This document shows, in pieces, positions 15,238-22,756 of a stretch of 40,785 nucleotides of DNA; within the stretch, counting starts at the first letter, position 1, and the number at the start of each line of letters is the position of its first letter. The notes under the pieces are model-generated. The model made no database searches. It was not told the DNA's origin and worked only from the letters and a program-made list of their open reading frames with translations. The stretch is from NCBI GenBank assembly GCA_903844135.1, contig CAIMSN010000017.1, positions 1 to 40,785 of the forward strand, in the 5' to 3' direction. A program made the position numbers and the translations under genes. The stretch comes from an uncultured Rhodospirillales bacterium (lineage in GTDB: Bacteria > Pseudomonadota > Alphaproteobacteria > Acetobacterales > Acetobacteraceae).

Positions 15238-16683
15238 GTGAATTCTGACGTGGAGGCTTTGCTGGGCAGGCTGGACGAACTGGCCGACCGTTTGGCTGAC
15301 CTGCCGCCGGCGACGATCCGCGGTCGGGTCGCGGGCGTGTCGGGACTCGGGGTCGAACTGGCGGGTTTGGAACAGCATGTCGCGATCGGCGATCGTATCT
15401 CCCTGATGCCGCGCGATGGCACGGCGATTTCCGCGGAGATCGTCGGGTTCAGGGCCGGCCGCGCGCAGGCGATGGCCTACGGCCCGCTCGATGGTCTCGG
15501 CCCGGGAAGCATCGCGTCGATCGGCTTCGGCGCCCGTCACGCTCTGCGCGCCGGACAATTGGCGGTCTGCGAACGCTGGCTGGGGCGGGTGATCGATCCG
15601 CTCGGCCGTCCCATGGACGGAAAGGGTCCGCTGCCGCGGGGGGCAAAACCCAGGCCGGTCAGGGCCGCCCCGCCGGAGGCCACGCAACGCGCCCGACTCG
15701 GTCCCCGCCTCGACCTCGGGATAAGGGTGCTCAACGCCTTCACCACCTGCCGCGAGGGGCAACGGCTTGGACTCTTCGCCGGCTCCGGCGTCGGCAAGTC
15801 GACGCTCCTGTCGATGCTGGCGCGTCATACCGCCTGCGACGTCGCGGTGATCTCCCTGGTCGGCGAACGCGGCCGTGAGGTACGCGAGTTCATCGAGGAC
15901 GATCTGGGCGCCGCCGGCCTGGCACGATCGGTGGTGGTGATCGCCACTTCCGACACGCCGCCCTTGATGCGCCGGGAGGCCGCTTATGCCGCGATGGCGG
16001 TCGCGGAGCATTTCCGCGACCAGGGCAAGTCGGTCCTGCTGATGATGGACAGCGTCACCCGGTTCTGCCTGGCATTGCGCGAGATCGGCCTGTCGGCCGG
16101 GGAGCCGCCGGCCACAAGAGGGTATCCGCCGAGCGTGTTCGCCGAACTGCCGCGCCTGCTGGAACGCGCCGGTCCCGGACCGTTGCGCGCGGATGGCCCG
16201 GCCGGCTCGATCACCGCCCTGTTCACCGTCCTTGTCGAGGGCGACGATCATAACGAACCGGTGGCGGATGCCGTCCGGGGGATCCTTGATGGGCACGTGG
16301 TCATGGACCGCAGGATCGGCGAGCAGGGTCGGTACCCCGCCGTCGACGTGCTGCGGTCGCTGTCGCGCTCGGTACCAGGCTGCAACCATCCGGAGGAGAA
16401 CACGCTGATGCGGCGCGTACGGGCGATTCTGGCGACCCACGCGGACGTCGCCGACATGATCCGGCTCGGGGCCTACCGGTCCGGCAGCGATCCGGCGGTC
16501 GACGAGGCGATCCGTCTTGTGCCCCGCATCGAGGCGATCCTGAGCCAGGGCCGCGAGGACCGTACGTCGATCGAGGAGAGTTTCGCCGCCCTGAGAGCCA
16601 TCGTGTCGGAGCAGGTCGCCGGGGGCCCGACTGGCACCCCGACTGGCGCCCCGACTGGTACGAAGGCCGGAGTCGCCGCATGA
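15238..16683 (+). CDS. fliI: Flagellar export ATPase FliI
   Basis: FliI is the F1-beta-like ATPase of the flagellar export apparatus. It works with FliH and FliJ. Of 481 residues, the Walker A GSGVGKST lies at 182-189, followed by the VISLVGERGREVREFIEDD block, the Walker B region VLLMMDSVTRFCLALREIGL, and ATRGYPPSVFAELPRLLERA, all diagnostic. The start is GTG 15238, preceded by an ACGAGG ribosome-binding site. The C-terminus carries a short tandem repeat encoding PTGT/PTGA that is not part of the family fold. The next gene, fliJ, overlaps its stop by 4 bases. These two genes form a separate unit from the fliF operon. Confidence 0.97.
   Translation: MNSDVEALLGRLDELADRLADLPPATIRGRVAGVSGLGVELAGLEQHVAIGDRISLMPRDGTAISAEIVGFRAGRAQAMAYGPLDGLGPGSIASIGFGARHALRAGQLAVCERWLGRVIDPLGRPMDGKGPLPRGAKPRPVRAAPPEATQRARLGPRLDLGIRVLNAFTTCREGQRLGLFAGSGVGKSTLLSMLARHTACDVAVISLVGERGREVREFIEDDLGAAGLARSVVVIATSDTPPLMRREAAYAAMAVAEHFRDQGKSVLLMMDSVTRFCLALREIGLSAGEPPATRGYPPSVFAELPRLLERAGPGPLRADGPAGSITALFTVLVEGDDHNEPVADAVRGILDGHVVMDRRIGEQGRYPAVDVLRSLSRSVPGCNHPEENTLMRRVRAILATHADVADMIRLGAYRSGSDPAVDEAIRLVPRIEAILSQGREDRTSIEESFAALRAIVSEQVAGGPTGTPTGAPTGTKAGVAA
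16626..16661 (+). repeat. 12-bp tandem repeat in the 3' end of fliI
   Basis: There are three tandem units: CCCGACTGGCAC, CCCGACTGGCGC and CCCGACTGGTAC. They encode Pro-Thr-Gly-Thr/Ala blocks in the C-terminal tail of FliI, outside the ATPase fold. The unit is 12 bp and in frame, like the repeats found in three other genes of this window. Confidence 0.75.
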
Positions 16684-17102
16684 AGCGCGATCCGTTGCAG
16701 ACCATGCTGCGCATCCGCCAGTCGGCGCTCGACGAGGCACAGGCGGCGCTCGCTGCCGCCTATGTCGCCGAGCAGGATGCCGCGGCGCGGGTGCGGGCGA
16801 TGACCGAGGCGCTCGATCTGGAGATGCGCGCCGCCACCAGCCTCAGCGCGGGCGACGATGCGGTGGAAAATTTCGCACGCTGGCTTCCCACCGGCCGGCG
16901 CCGGATCAGTGAGGCGCACCGGATACTCCAGGATGCGACCGTCACGCTGGACCGGCTTCGCGCCGTCCTGGCGCTGGCCCGTGCCGGTGTCCGGACCGTA
17001 GAGACCCTGATCGAGCAGAGACGGCTCGAGCAGGATGCGCTACGGGCCAGGACGGAACAGCATACGATCGACGAGGTCGTCGCCGCGCGAAGACTGCGCT
17101 AG
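16680..17102 (+). CDS. fliJ: Flagellar export chaperone FliJ
   Basis: FliJ is a small coiled-coil protein that sits in the FliI hexamer like the gamma subunit of F1 and links the ATPase to FlhA. The 140-residue product is almost wholly helical with heptad-like spacing, starts MKRDPLQTMLRIRQSALDEA as FliJ proteins do, and ends rich in Arg and Gln. Sequence conservation of FliJ is low, so the call rests on length, helix content and the 4-base overlap with fliI. Confidence 0.86.
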   Translation: MKRDPLQTMLRIRQSALDEAQAALAAAYVAEQDAAARVRAMTEALDLEMRAATSLSAGDDAVENFARWLPTGRRRISEAHRILQDATVTLDRLRAVLALARAGVRTVETLIEQRRLEQDALRARTEQHTIDEVVAARRLR

Positions 17103-17137
17103 CGCATGACCTTGCTCTAGCGGGGCTCCGAACAGGC

Positions 17138-17584
17138 TTATCGGCGCGGCTTGCGACGTGCCGGCAACACCTTGCGGACCAGGCCCCAGGCCGACCTGCC
17201 GGCGAACCGGCCGGCCGGTCCGGTGATGGCCGATGTGACCGCGGTCAGGGCCACGGCGCTCTTCAGCTCCGCGATCGTGCGATCGCGGGTGATGCGCGCC
17301 TCCATCTCCAGCCGTCCAGGCTGCCTGCTGCGACCGAGCACGACCAGGATCAACGCGATCACCAGGTCGAAGCCGAACACCGCGACCGACGACCAGACGA
17401 CCCCGAAATGCCACGGCCCATCGCACAGCGACCAGAGCACCACATGGGCGCCGACCAGGGCGAACAGGCCGAAGATCGCGGCGAGGATCAGGAACGCGAC
17501 CTGCCGGCCGTAGCGCATGAGTTGCCGCTTGAAACGCAGGCCCTCCGCGGCGGCGGCGAGCTTGGCGAGATCGACGGCTTTCAT
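17138..17584 (-). CDS. Membrane protein of the DUF1469 / holin-X (YqjE-like) type
   Basis: This 148-residue protein has a short charged N-terminus and two adjacent hydrophobic segments (about 28-50 and 60-88, AFLILAAIFGLFALVGAHVV and SSVAVFGFDLVIALILVVLG). A cationic C-terminal tail ends KVLPARRKPRR. This is the layout of the DUF1469/YqjE proteins found next to DUF883 proteins. I chose ATG 17584 (MKAVDLAKLA) because the family starts near there. It lies 10 bases past the upstream DUF883-like gene, so the two form a pair. Their role is not established in this context. A role in envelope or osmotic stress is suggested for E. coli relatives. Confidence 0.72.
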   Translation of the reverse strand: MKAVDLAKLAAAAEGLRFKRQLMRYGRQVAFLILAAIFGLFALVGAHVVLWSLCDGPWHFGVVWSSVAVFGFDLVIALILVVLGRSRQPGRLEMEARITRDRTIAELKSAVALTAVTSAITGPAGRFAGRSAWGLVRKVLPARRKPRR

Positions 17585-17594
17585 GCTCAGGTCC

Positions 17595-17876
17595 TCAGCG
17601 CAGGATGCGGCCGACCAGATAGCCGACAACCGCGACGATACCAATCGCGATGATCGGCTGGCTGCGGACCTGGGCGGAGACGTTCTCGACCTGGGTCGTG
17701 GTCAGCGTGCGCGCATTGTGCACCGCCGTCTCGGCCTTGTCGGCGGCGTCGGCGATCGCCGGGGTGACGCGCTGGTTCAGCAACTGCTCGACCTGCGATC
17801 GCAGATTCTGGATCTGGTCCTGGGTGTCGCTCGCGACGTCCTTGACGGTTTTGGTGGCTTTCTTGGAAAACAGCAT
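17595..17876 (-). CDS. DUF883 (ElaB/YqjD-like) membrane-anchored protein
   Basis: This 93-residue protein has a soluble helical region with an ALA-rich amphipathic pattern (QIQNLRSQVEQLLNQRVTPA) and a C-terminal hydrophobic anchor, SQPIIAIGIVAVVGYLVGRI, ending in LR. The terminal GYLVGRILR motif is characteristic of ElaB/YqjD/DUF883 proteins, which are inner-membrane tail-anchored and in E. coli can bind ribosomes in stationary phase. ATG 17876 has GAGGG nine bases upstream. A longer start, MRARSMLF, is possible. It is paired with the DUF1469-like gene downstream and divergent from the ABC ATPase-like gene. Confidence 0.85.
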   Translation of the reverse strand: MLFSKKATKTVKDVASDTQDQIQNLRSQVEQLLNQRVTPAIADAADKAETAVHNARTLTTTQVENVSAQVRSQPIIAIGIVAVVGYLVGRILR

Positions 17877-17940
17877 CGATCGGGCCCTCATATGACAGGG
17901 CTGACGAACGCCGCCATGTACGGCAAGTTCCATCTTGCCA

Positions 17941-19068
17941 ATGACCCGCACCTCCCATGACGTCGCACCGCGTCTGGCGCTCGACCAGATCAGCGCGCTG
18001 GGCGCGCCCGGTTCCGGAAGGCTGCTGCGCGCCGTGTCGTTCCGGCTGATGCCGGGTCGCTGTCTGGCCATCCTGGGATCCGACGACGACGGCGCCGCTC
18101 TCCTGCTCGATCTGGTCTGCGGCCATGCGGCGCACGGCAACGGCACGATCCGCCTCGACGGGCGGGCGATCGATCGTCTGCCGCCGCAGGCGCGCGGCGT
18201 CGGGCTGGTGTCGGCACGCGATCCGCTGTTCGCGCATCTCGACGTGGCCGGCAATATCGGCTTCCCGCTTCGGGCGCGGGGCGTCGCCGCGGGGGAGCGC
18301 GACCGGCTGGTGCGCGACGCCCTGGCCCTGCTGGGACTCGACGCGGTCGCCGGGCTGCGCCCGTCGGTGCTCGGTCCCGCCGACCGCGTCCGGGCGGCGA
18401 TCGCCAGGGCGCTGGTCGCCGGGCCGTCGCTGCTCCTGCTCGACGCCCCGTTCCTGACGCTCGACCTGCGCGAGCGTGCCCTGCTGCAGCGCGCGCTGCG
18501 TCGCCTGGTCCGGGCGCGCGGCCTGACGGTGCTGCTCTCGACCGCGGACCGGGACGAGGCGCTGATGCTGGGCGACGAGATCGGTATCCTCGATGCCGGC
18601 ACGCTGCATCAGGTGGGGGCGGCCCAGGACCTGCTGGACCGGCCGGCCGATGCGGTGGTGGCCGCCAGGATCGGCGATGCGAACCTGCTGCCGGGCCGGA
18701 TCGTGCGGTGCGACGACGAGACCGCCCTGGTGCGTCTTGCCAGCGGGCACGAGATGGAGGCGGAGCCGGCCGGGACCATCGCGGAGGGAGCGCCCTGCAT
18801 GCTGTGCGTGCGCCCTGACCGCATCGCCACCGTCTTCCTCTCGCGACCGGACGCCGGCGCGCCTGGTTCGGACGCCGGTGACGCACTCCCGGCCGTCCTG
18901 CAGGAGGCGATCCATTTCGGCGACCATCTGCGCCTGCGGTTCCGCCTGGCGGACGGCGCCGAGCTGATCGTGCGTCGTCCGCCCGCCGCCGCGATGGCCG
19001 AGCTGCGGCCGGACCGGATCGCCCTGCTGGCCTGGCAGGCGCATCAGGCACGGGTTTTCGCCGCCTAG
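17941..19068 (+). CDS. Catalytically dead PotA-like ABC ATPase homologue
   Basis: The 375-residue product has the whole fold of a polyamine/iron-type importer ATPase with a C-terminal TOBE region, but every catalytic motif is changed. Walker A reads GSDDDGAA (46-53), with Ala for the essential Lys and for Ser/Thr. The Q-loop Gln is Ala92. The LSGGQ signature is LGPAD (144-148). Walker B reads LLLLDAPF, with Ala169 for the catalytic Glu. The H-loop His is Ala202 (STADRDEAL). It therefore should not hydrolyse ATP. The frame is open and the rest aligns well, including AAIARAL and the TOBE stretch, so it is not an ordinary pseudogene. I used ATG 17941. A TTG at 17935 is also open. A PotD-like gene follows 152 bases later. 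Confidence 0.85.
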   Translation: MTRTSHDVAPRLALDQISALGAPGSGRLLRAVSFRLMPGRCLAILGSDDDGAALLLDLVCGHAAHGNGTIRLDGRAIDRLPPQARGVGLVSARDPLFAHLDVAGNIGFPLRARGVAAGERDRLVRDALALLGLDAVAGLRPSVLGPADRVRAAIARALVAGPSLLLLDAPFLTLDLRERALLQRALRRLVRARGLTVLLSTADRDEALMLGDEIGILDAGTLHQVGAAQDLLDRPADAVVAARIGDANLLPGRIVRCDDETALVRLASGHEMEAEPAGTIAEGAPCMLCVRPDRIATVFLSRPDAGAPGSDAGDALPAVLQEAIHFGDHLRLRFRLADGAELIVRRPPAAAMAELRPDRIALLAWQAHQARVFAA

Positions 19069-19220
19069 ACGCGATTCGCGCGCCCGGCGCGCCGATGACA
19101 GATGGTTACAGTCCGGGGCGAGTTGCTCTAGGGTCTCGCCGTTGACCTTCTCGGCCTTGGCCGGACCCCTTTTTCGACGGACCGGCACACCGCCCGGCCC
19201 GCGCCGAGACCGATCGCAGC

Positions 19221-20381
19221 GTGAGATTCTCTTCGCCTTCCGCCCATCCGCAGCTCCGGCGCAGGCGCGCGCGCGGGCCGGCGTGCGCATTGGCGCTGCT
19301 GGCATGCCTGTCGGGACCTGCCGCTCTGGGGTCGGCGCCCCCTGCGACGGTCCATCCCCAGGCGCCGGCCGCGCTCGACATCGCCAGCCTCGGCGGCGCG
19401 CTGCAGGAGGCGCAGCAATCCGCGTTCTTCGCGCCGTTCACCGCCTCCACCCATATCCCGTTGCATGTCGCACGCTGGGACGGGTCCCTGGCGGCCCTGC
19501 AGGACCAGGCAAGGAGCGGATCCGGACCCGCCGGTGCCGGCCTGGCGATCATGGACGATTCCGCCGCGCTGGCCGGGTGCGCCCAGGGATTGCTGCTGCC
19601 GATCGACCCCTCGGCGATCCCGGCCCTGACGACTGGCACGGCCCCGCTCGACGTCGATTCGATCAGCCCTTGCGGGATCGGCGCCTTTCGCACCGCTCTT
19701 GTCCTGGCCTGGGACAAGAGCCGTATCGACATAGTCCCGACCTGGTCGGCATTCTGGGATGTGGCGCGCCGGCCGGGCAAGCGCGGCCTGGCGCGCGATC
19801 CGCGCGGCACGCTCGAGATCGCCCTGCTGGCGGACGGGGTGGCGCCGGACGCGCTCTACCGCACGCTCGGCAGCGATTCAGGCCTCGACCGCGCGTTCCG
19901 CAAGCTCGATCAGCTCAAGCCGTACGTCGTCTGGTGGCAGACTCCAGCCCAGGCGGTGCAGATCATCGAGACCGGTGCCGTGCTGATGACCAGTGCGCCG
20001 AATGGCGAGATCGCGGTCGCCAACCGCGCCGGCCACCGCGATTTCGGAATCCAGTGGCAGCAGAGCCTGAGCGCGATGCTGGACTGGGTGCTGCCGGGAC
20101 GGCCGCCGCCGGTCAACGTGTCCGCCGGCCCGTCCGATCGCGAGAAGAAGGCCTATGCGCTGCTGGGCTTCATGCTCGACCCGGCCAGGCAGGCGGATTT
20201 CGTCGCGCACTATCCGGCGCAGAGCCTGCTTCGGCAGGCGCCGCTGCCCGACACCGCGCTGCCGTCCGACAGCGCCGAGGCGGCCGACCACGAGCGCGAC
20301 GCCACCCGGATCGATGCCGCGTTCTGGGCCGCGCACATGGCGGCGATCCAGGCCCGCTTCGACGCCTGGATCGCCAGATGA
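19221..20381 (+). CDS. Polyamine-type (PotD-like) periplasmic binding protein
   Basis: This is probably a secreted solute-binding protein of the spermidine/putrescine family. Of 386 residues, the N-terminus has an Arg-rich stretch then a hydrophobic signal region (ACALALLACLSGPAALGS) with cleavage likely near residue 38. The mature part carries PotD-type blocks: WSAFWDVARRPGKRGLARDP, the ALLADGVAPDALYRTL segment, RAFRKLDQLKPYVVWWQT and VLMTSAPNGEIAVANRAG. The start is GTG 19221, just after a purine-rich GCAGC stretch, so it is not strongly supported. It follows the dead ATPase and converges with hemA, ending 9 bases from it. No intact permease gene is present. It may bind a ligand without a functioning importer. 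Confidence 0.78.
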   Translation: MRFSSPSAHPQLRRRRARGPACALALLACLSGPAALGSAPPATVHPQAPAALDIASLGGALQEAQQSAFFAPFTASTHIPLHVARWDGSLAALQDQARSGSGPAGAGLAIMDDSAALAGCAQGLLLPIDPSAIPALTTGTAPLDVDSISPCGIGAFRTALVLAWDKSRIDIVPTWSAFWDVARRPGKRGLARDPRGTLEIALLADGVAPDALYRTLGSDSGLDRAFRKLDQLKPYVVWWQTPAQAVQIIETGAVLMTSAPNGEIAVANRAGHRDFGIQWQQSLSAMLDWVLPGRPPPVNVSAGPSDREKKAYALLGFMLDPARQADFVAHYPAQSLLRQAPLPDTALPSDSAEAADHERDATRIDAAFWAAHMAAIQARFDAWIAR

Positions 20382-20390
20382 GAGGTCCCG

Positions 20391-21596
20391 CTAGGCCGCC
20401 CGGGCCAGGCTGAAATCCGACCATGCCTCGGACAGCGCCGACACCAGATGGTCGATGTCGGCCGCGCTGTGCAGCGGGGTCGCCGTCAGCCGCAGCCGCT
20501 CGGTGCCGCGCGGCACGGTCGGATAGTTGATCGGCTGGACATAGACGCCGTGCCGGCTCAGCAACTGCTCGGAGATTTCCCGGCAGCGCACCGGGTCGCC
20601 GACGATCAGCGGCACGATGTGGCTCGGGTTGCGCAGATGCGGCAGCCCTTCCTCGTCGAGGCGGCGGCGCAGCGTCGCGACCCGCTCGCGATGCTGCGTG
20701 CGCTCCTCGCCGCTCTGCCGCAGATGGCGCACGCTGGCCAGCGCCGCGGCGGCGATCGCCGGCGGCAGCGCCGAGGAGAAGATGAAGCCGGACGCGAACG
20801 AACGGACGAAGTCGCACAGGGCCGCCGAGCCGGCGATATAGCCGCCGACCACGCCGTAGCCCTTGGCCAGGGTGCCCTCGATCACCGTCAGACGGTCGCT
20901 GACCCCGTCGCGGTCGCTGATGCCGCCACCCTGGGCGCCGTACAGTCCGACCCCGTGCACCTCGTCGAGATAGGTCATGGCCTTGTGCTTCTCGGCCACG
21001 TCGCAGAGCGCCGATAGCGGCGCGACGTCGCCGTCCATCGAATAGACCGACTCGAAGGCGACGATCTTCGGCGCATCCGGCGGCAGCGAGGACAGCACCC
21101 GGTCCAGATCATCCGGGTCGTTGTGGGCGAACACGTGCTTGGGCGCGCGGCTGTGGCGCATGCCCTCGATCATCGAGGCGTGGTTGGCGGCGTCCGACAG
21201 CACGACGCAGCCGGGCATTTTGGCAGCCAGCGTGCCGATCGTCGCCCAGTTCGACATGTAGCCGGAGGTGAACAGCAGCGCCGCCTCCTTGCCATGAAGG
21301 GCGGCGAGTTCGCGCTCGAGTTCCACGTGCAGCGGGCTGGTGCCGGAGATGTTGCGGGTGCCGCCGGCGCCGGCGCCGTGCTTCTCCACCGCATCGCGCA
21401 TTGCCGTGATCACCGCGGGGTGCTGGCCCATGCCGAGATAGTCGTTGGAGCACCAGACCGTCACTTCGCGGCCGATGCCGTGGTGGAAGGCGCGCGGGAA
21501 CCGGCCGGCGATCCGCTCCAGCTCGGCGAAATACCGGTAGTTGCCGTCACGCTTGAGGTCGGCGAGCTGCGCGCGGAAGAAAGTCTCGTACCACAT
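20391..21596 (-). CDS. hemA: 5-aminolevulinate synthase
   Basis: This PLP enzyme condenses glycine and succinyl-CoA to 5-aminolevulinate, the first step of heme synthesis in alphaproteobacteria. The 401-residue product begins MWYETFFRAQLADLKRDGNY. It shows VWCSNDYLGMGQHPAVITAM, GAGAGGTRNISGT, YLDEVHGVGLYGAQGGGI and the PLP lysine region IEGTLAKGYGVVGGYIAG. The usual TLAKAFG is replaced by TLAKGYG, a mild change. AGAGGGAG lies just upstream of the ATG. The gene lies between the PotD-like gene and the permease-like gene on the opposite strand, so it splits the remains of the ABC locus. Confidence 0.97.
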   Translation of the reverse strand: MWYETFFRAQLADLKRDGNYRYFAELERIAGRFPRAFHHGIGREVTVWCSNDYLGMGQHPAVITAMRDAVEKHGAGAGGTRNISGTSPLHVELERELAALHGKEAALLFTSGYMSNWATIGTLAAKMPGCVVLSDAANHASMIEGMRHSRAPKHVFAHNDPDDLDRVLSSLPPDAPKIVAFESVYSMDGDVAPLSALCDVAEKHKAMTYLDEVHGVGLYGAQGGGISDRDGVSDRLTVIEGTLAKGYGVVGGYIAGSAALCDFVRSFASGFIFSSALPPAIAAAALASVRHLRQSGEERTQHRERVATLRRRLDEEGLPHLRNPSHIVPLIVGDPVRCREISEQLLSRHGVYVQPINYPTVPRGTERLRLTATPLHSAADIDHLVSALSEAWSDFSLARAA

Positions 21597-21657
21597 GGCT
21601 CCCTCTTAGGCTCGTTTTGTATGATCTTCCTCCAAGACGGGCGCGATCGCTACTCTG

Positions 21658-22230
21658 TTGGTGGCTATGGGCGATGGAAGGGTGCGGCGTGTGGCGCTGG
21701 TTCTGACCGCAAGCAATGGATCGGGCTGGTGGGCGCTGCCGGCGGCGATCGCCGTTGCCGCCCCGCTGGCTTGGCTCGCGGCTCGCCTGGGCCGGACCGG
21801 GATCGGTACGGCGATCACGCTGGCGACCGCCCTGCTGCTGCCGGGCATCGCTCTGGTATTGGCGCCCGGCCTGTGGCCCGGGTGGCAGCCCGGCTTGCTC
21901 CCCGGCTTGCTCCCCGGCTTGCTCCCCGGCTTGCTCCCCGGCTTGCTCCCCGCCTTGCTTTTCGCCGCTCGCATGCTCGGCCCCGTCCCGCTGCTGCTGC
22001 TGCCGGTCCTGCATGTGCTGGCGCGCATGCCGCCAGGCCAGGCCAGGGCCGCGTCCGGGCTGGGCGCCGGACCGGCGGCGCGTCTGCGCCTGCTGTGGCT
22101 GCCGCAGCTCGCTCCGGCCTGTCTGTTGGGGCTGGTGCTGGCGATCATGCTCGCAGGCGCCGCCAACGTTTTCCAGGCCCACGCCGTCCAGCTCCAGGCT
22201 TTGCTTTCCTCGCCACGTCCGGGGCCCTAA
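21658..22230 (+). CDS. Shortened ABC-permease-like membrane protein with PGLL repeats
   Basis: This product of up to 190 residues has about four hydrophobic stretches. Near residues 130-149 it has a segment, RAASGLGAGPAARLRLLWLP, that fits the ABC importer EAA loop pattern EAAxxxGx9IxLP position for position, with Arg for the leading Glu. A full permease subunit has about 260-290 residues and five or six membrane spans, so this is short. Residues 78-101 are a PGLL tandem repeat that replaces part of a transmembrane region. It starts on TTG 21658 or ATG 21667. The frame is open to the stop at 22228-22230. It probably derives from the PotB/PotC-type permease of the same locus as the dead ATPase. 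Confidence 0.6.
   Translation: MVAMGDGRVRRVALVLTASNGSGWWALPAAIAVAAPLAWLAARLGRTGIGTAITLATALLLPGIALVLAPGLWPGWQPGLLPGLLPGLLPGLLPGLLPALLFAARMLGPVPLLLLPVLHVLARMPPGQARAASGLGAGPAARLRLLWLPQLAPACLLGLVLAIMLAGAANVFQAHAVQLQALLSSPRPGP
21889..21960 (+). repeat. 12-bp tandem repeat (CCCGGCTTGCTC) encoding PGLL
   Basis: There are five identical 12-bp units at 21889-21948 and a sixth with two changes (CCCGCCTTGCTT, 21949-21960). In frame they read PGLL five times, then PALL. Identity of the five units suggests recent expansion by slippage. On the other strand the same repeat opens long shadow frames, which I do not count as genes. Confidence 0.97.
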
Positions 22231-22239
22231 ACTCGGTCC

Positions 22240-22728
22240 ATGCCCGCAGAGCGTCCGTTCTGGAAGAGCAAGTCCCTGGACCAGATGACCGACGCCGAGT
22301 GGGAATCGCTCTGCGACGGATGCGGCCGCTGCTGCCTGCACAAGCTGCGCGACGCGGAAACCGACGAGATCCTCTACACCGACGTCGCCTGCCGCCTGCT
22401 CGACACCGAGAGCTGCGCCTGCTCCGACTATGCCAGGCGGCGCCGCAAGGTGCCGGACTGCGTGCAACTGACTCCGGCCGCGCTGGCGGAGATCGACTGG
22501 CTGCCGCCGAGCTGCGGCTATCGGCGCATCGCCGAAGGGCGCGGCCTGGCCTGGTGGCACCCTCTGGTCTCCGGCGACCGGCAGAGCGTGCACGAGGCCG
22601 GGATCTCGGTGCAGGGCAGGGCGATCGGCGAACGCGTCGCCGGAGCGCTCGAGGATCACGTGGTCGAGTGGCCCGGCCGCGCCCCGCGCCCGGTGGTTCG
22701 CCGCCTGCCGGCTGCCCAGAAGCGGTGA
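22240..22728 (+). CDS. YcgN-type cysteine-rich UPF0260 family protein
   Basis: This 162-residue soluble protein begins [25 protein letters not shown], then carries CDGCGRCC (near 28-35), the later cysteines [14 protein letters not shown] and a DC in [10 protein letters not shown], followed by [19 protein letters not shown]. This is the conserved pattern of the YcgN family (UPF0260), a YkgJ-like group of proteins with metal-binding cysteine clusters. The molecular function is not established. It starts 9 bases after the permease-like gene and its stop lies at the beginning of a 10-bp repeat that runs into the next gene's start, so the two genes are likely co-transcribed. Confidence 0.9.
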   Translation: MPAERPFWKSKSLDQMTDAEWESLCDGCGRCCLHKLRDAETDEILYTDVACRLLDTESCACSDYARRRRKVPDCVQLTPAALAEIDWLPPSCGYRRIAEGRGLAWWHPLVSGDRQSVHEAGISVQGRAIGERVAGALEDHVVEWPGRAPRPVVRRLPAAQKR

Positions 22729-22756
22729 TGAGCGGCGATGAGCGGCGATGAGTGGG
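22727..22756 (+). repeat. 10-bp repeat creating ATG codons in three frames
   Basis: GATGAGCGGC occurs twice (22727-22736, 22737-22746), followed by the variant GATGAGTGGG (22747-22756). Because the period is 10, the ATGs at 22728, 22738 and 22748 fall in three different frames. Only 22738 is in the frame of the metallopeptidase gene. The first repeat overlaps the upstream stop codon. Confidence 0.85.

Noticed and set aside
19142-20413. 423-codon plus-strand frame over the PotD-like gene
   Set aside because: It is a shifted frame with Arg/Gly/Ala-rich content. The frame 19221-20381 carries the signal peptide and PotD-type blocks.
21889-21960. Possible CRISPR-like array
   Set aside because: The units are contiguous 12-mers without spacers and read in frame as PGLL, so it is a simple tandem repeat.
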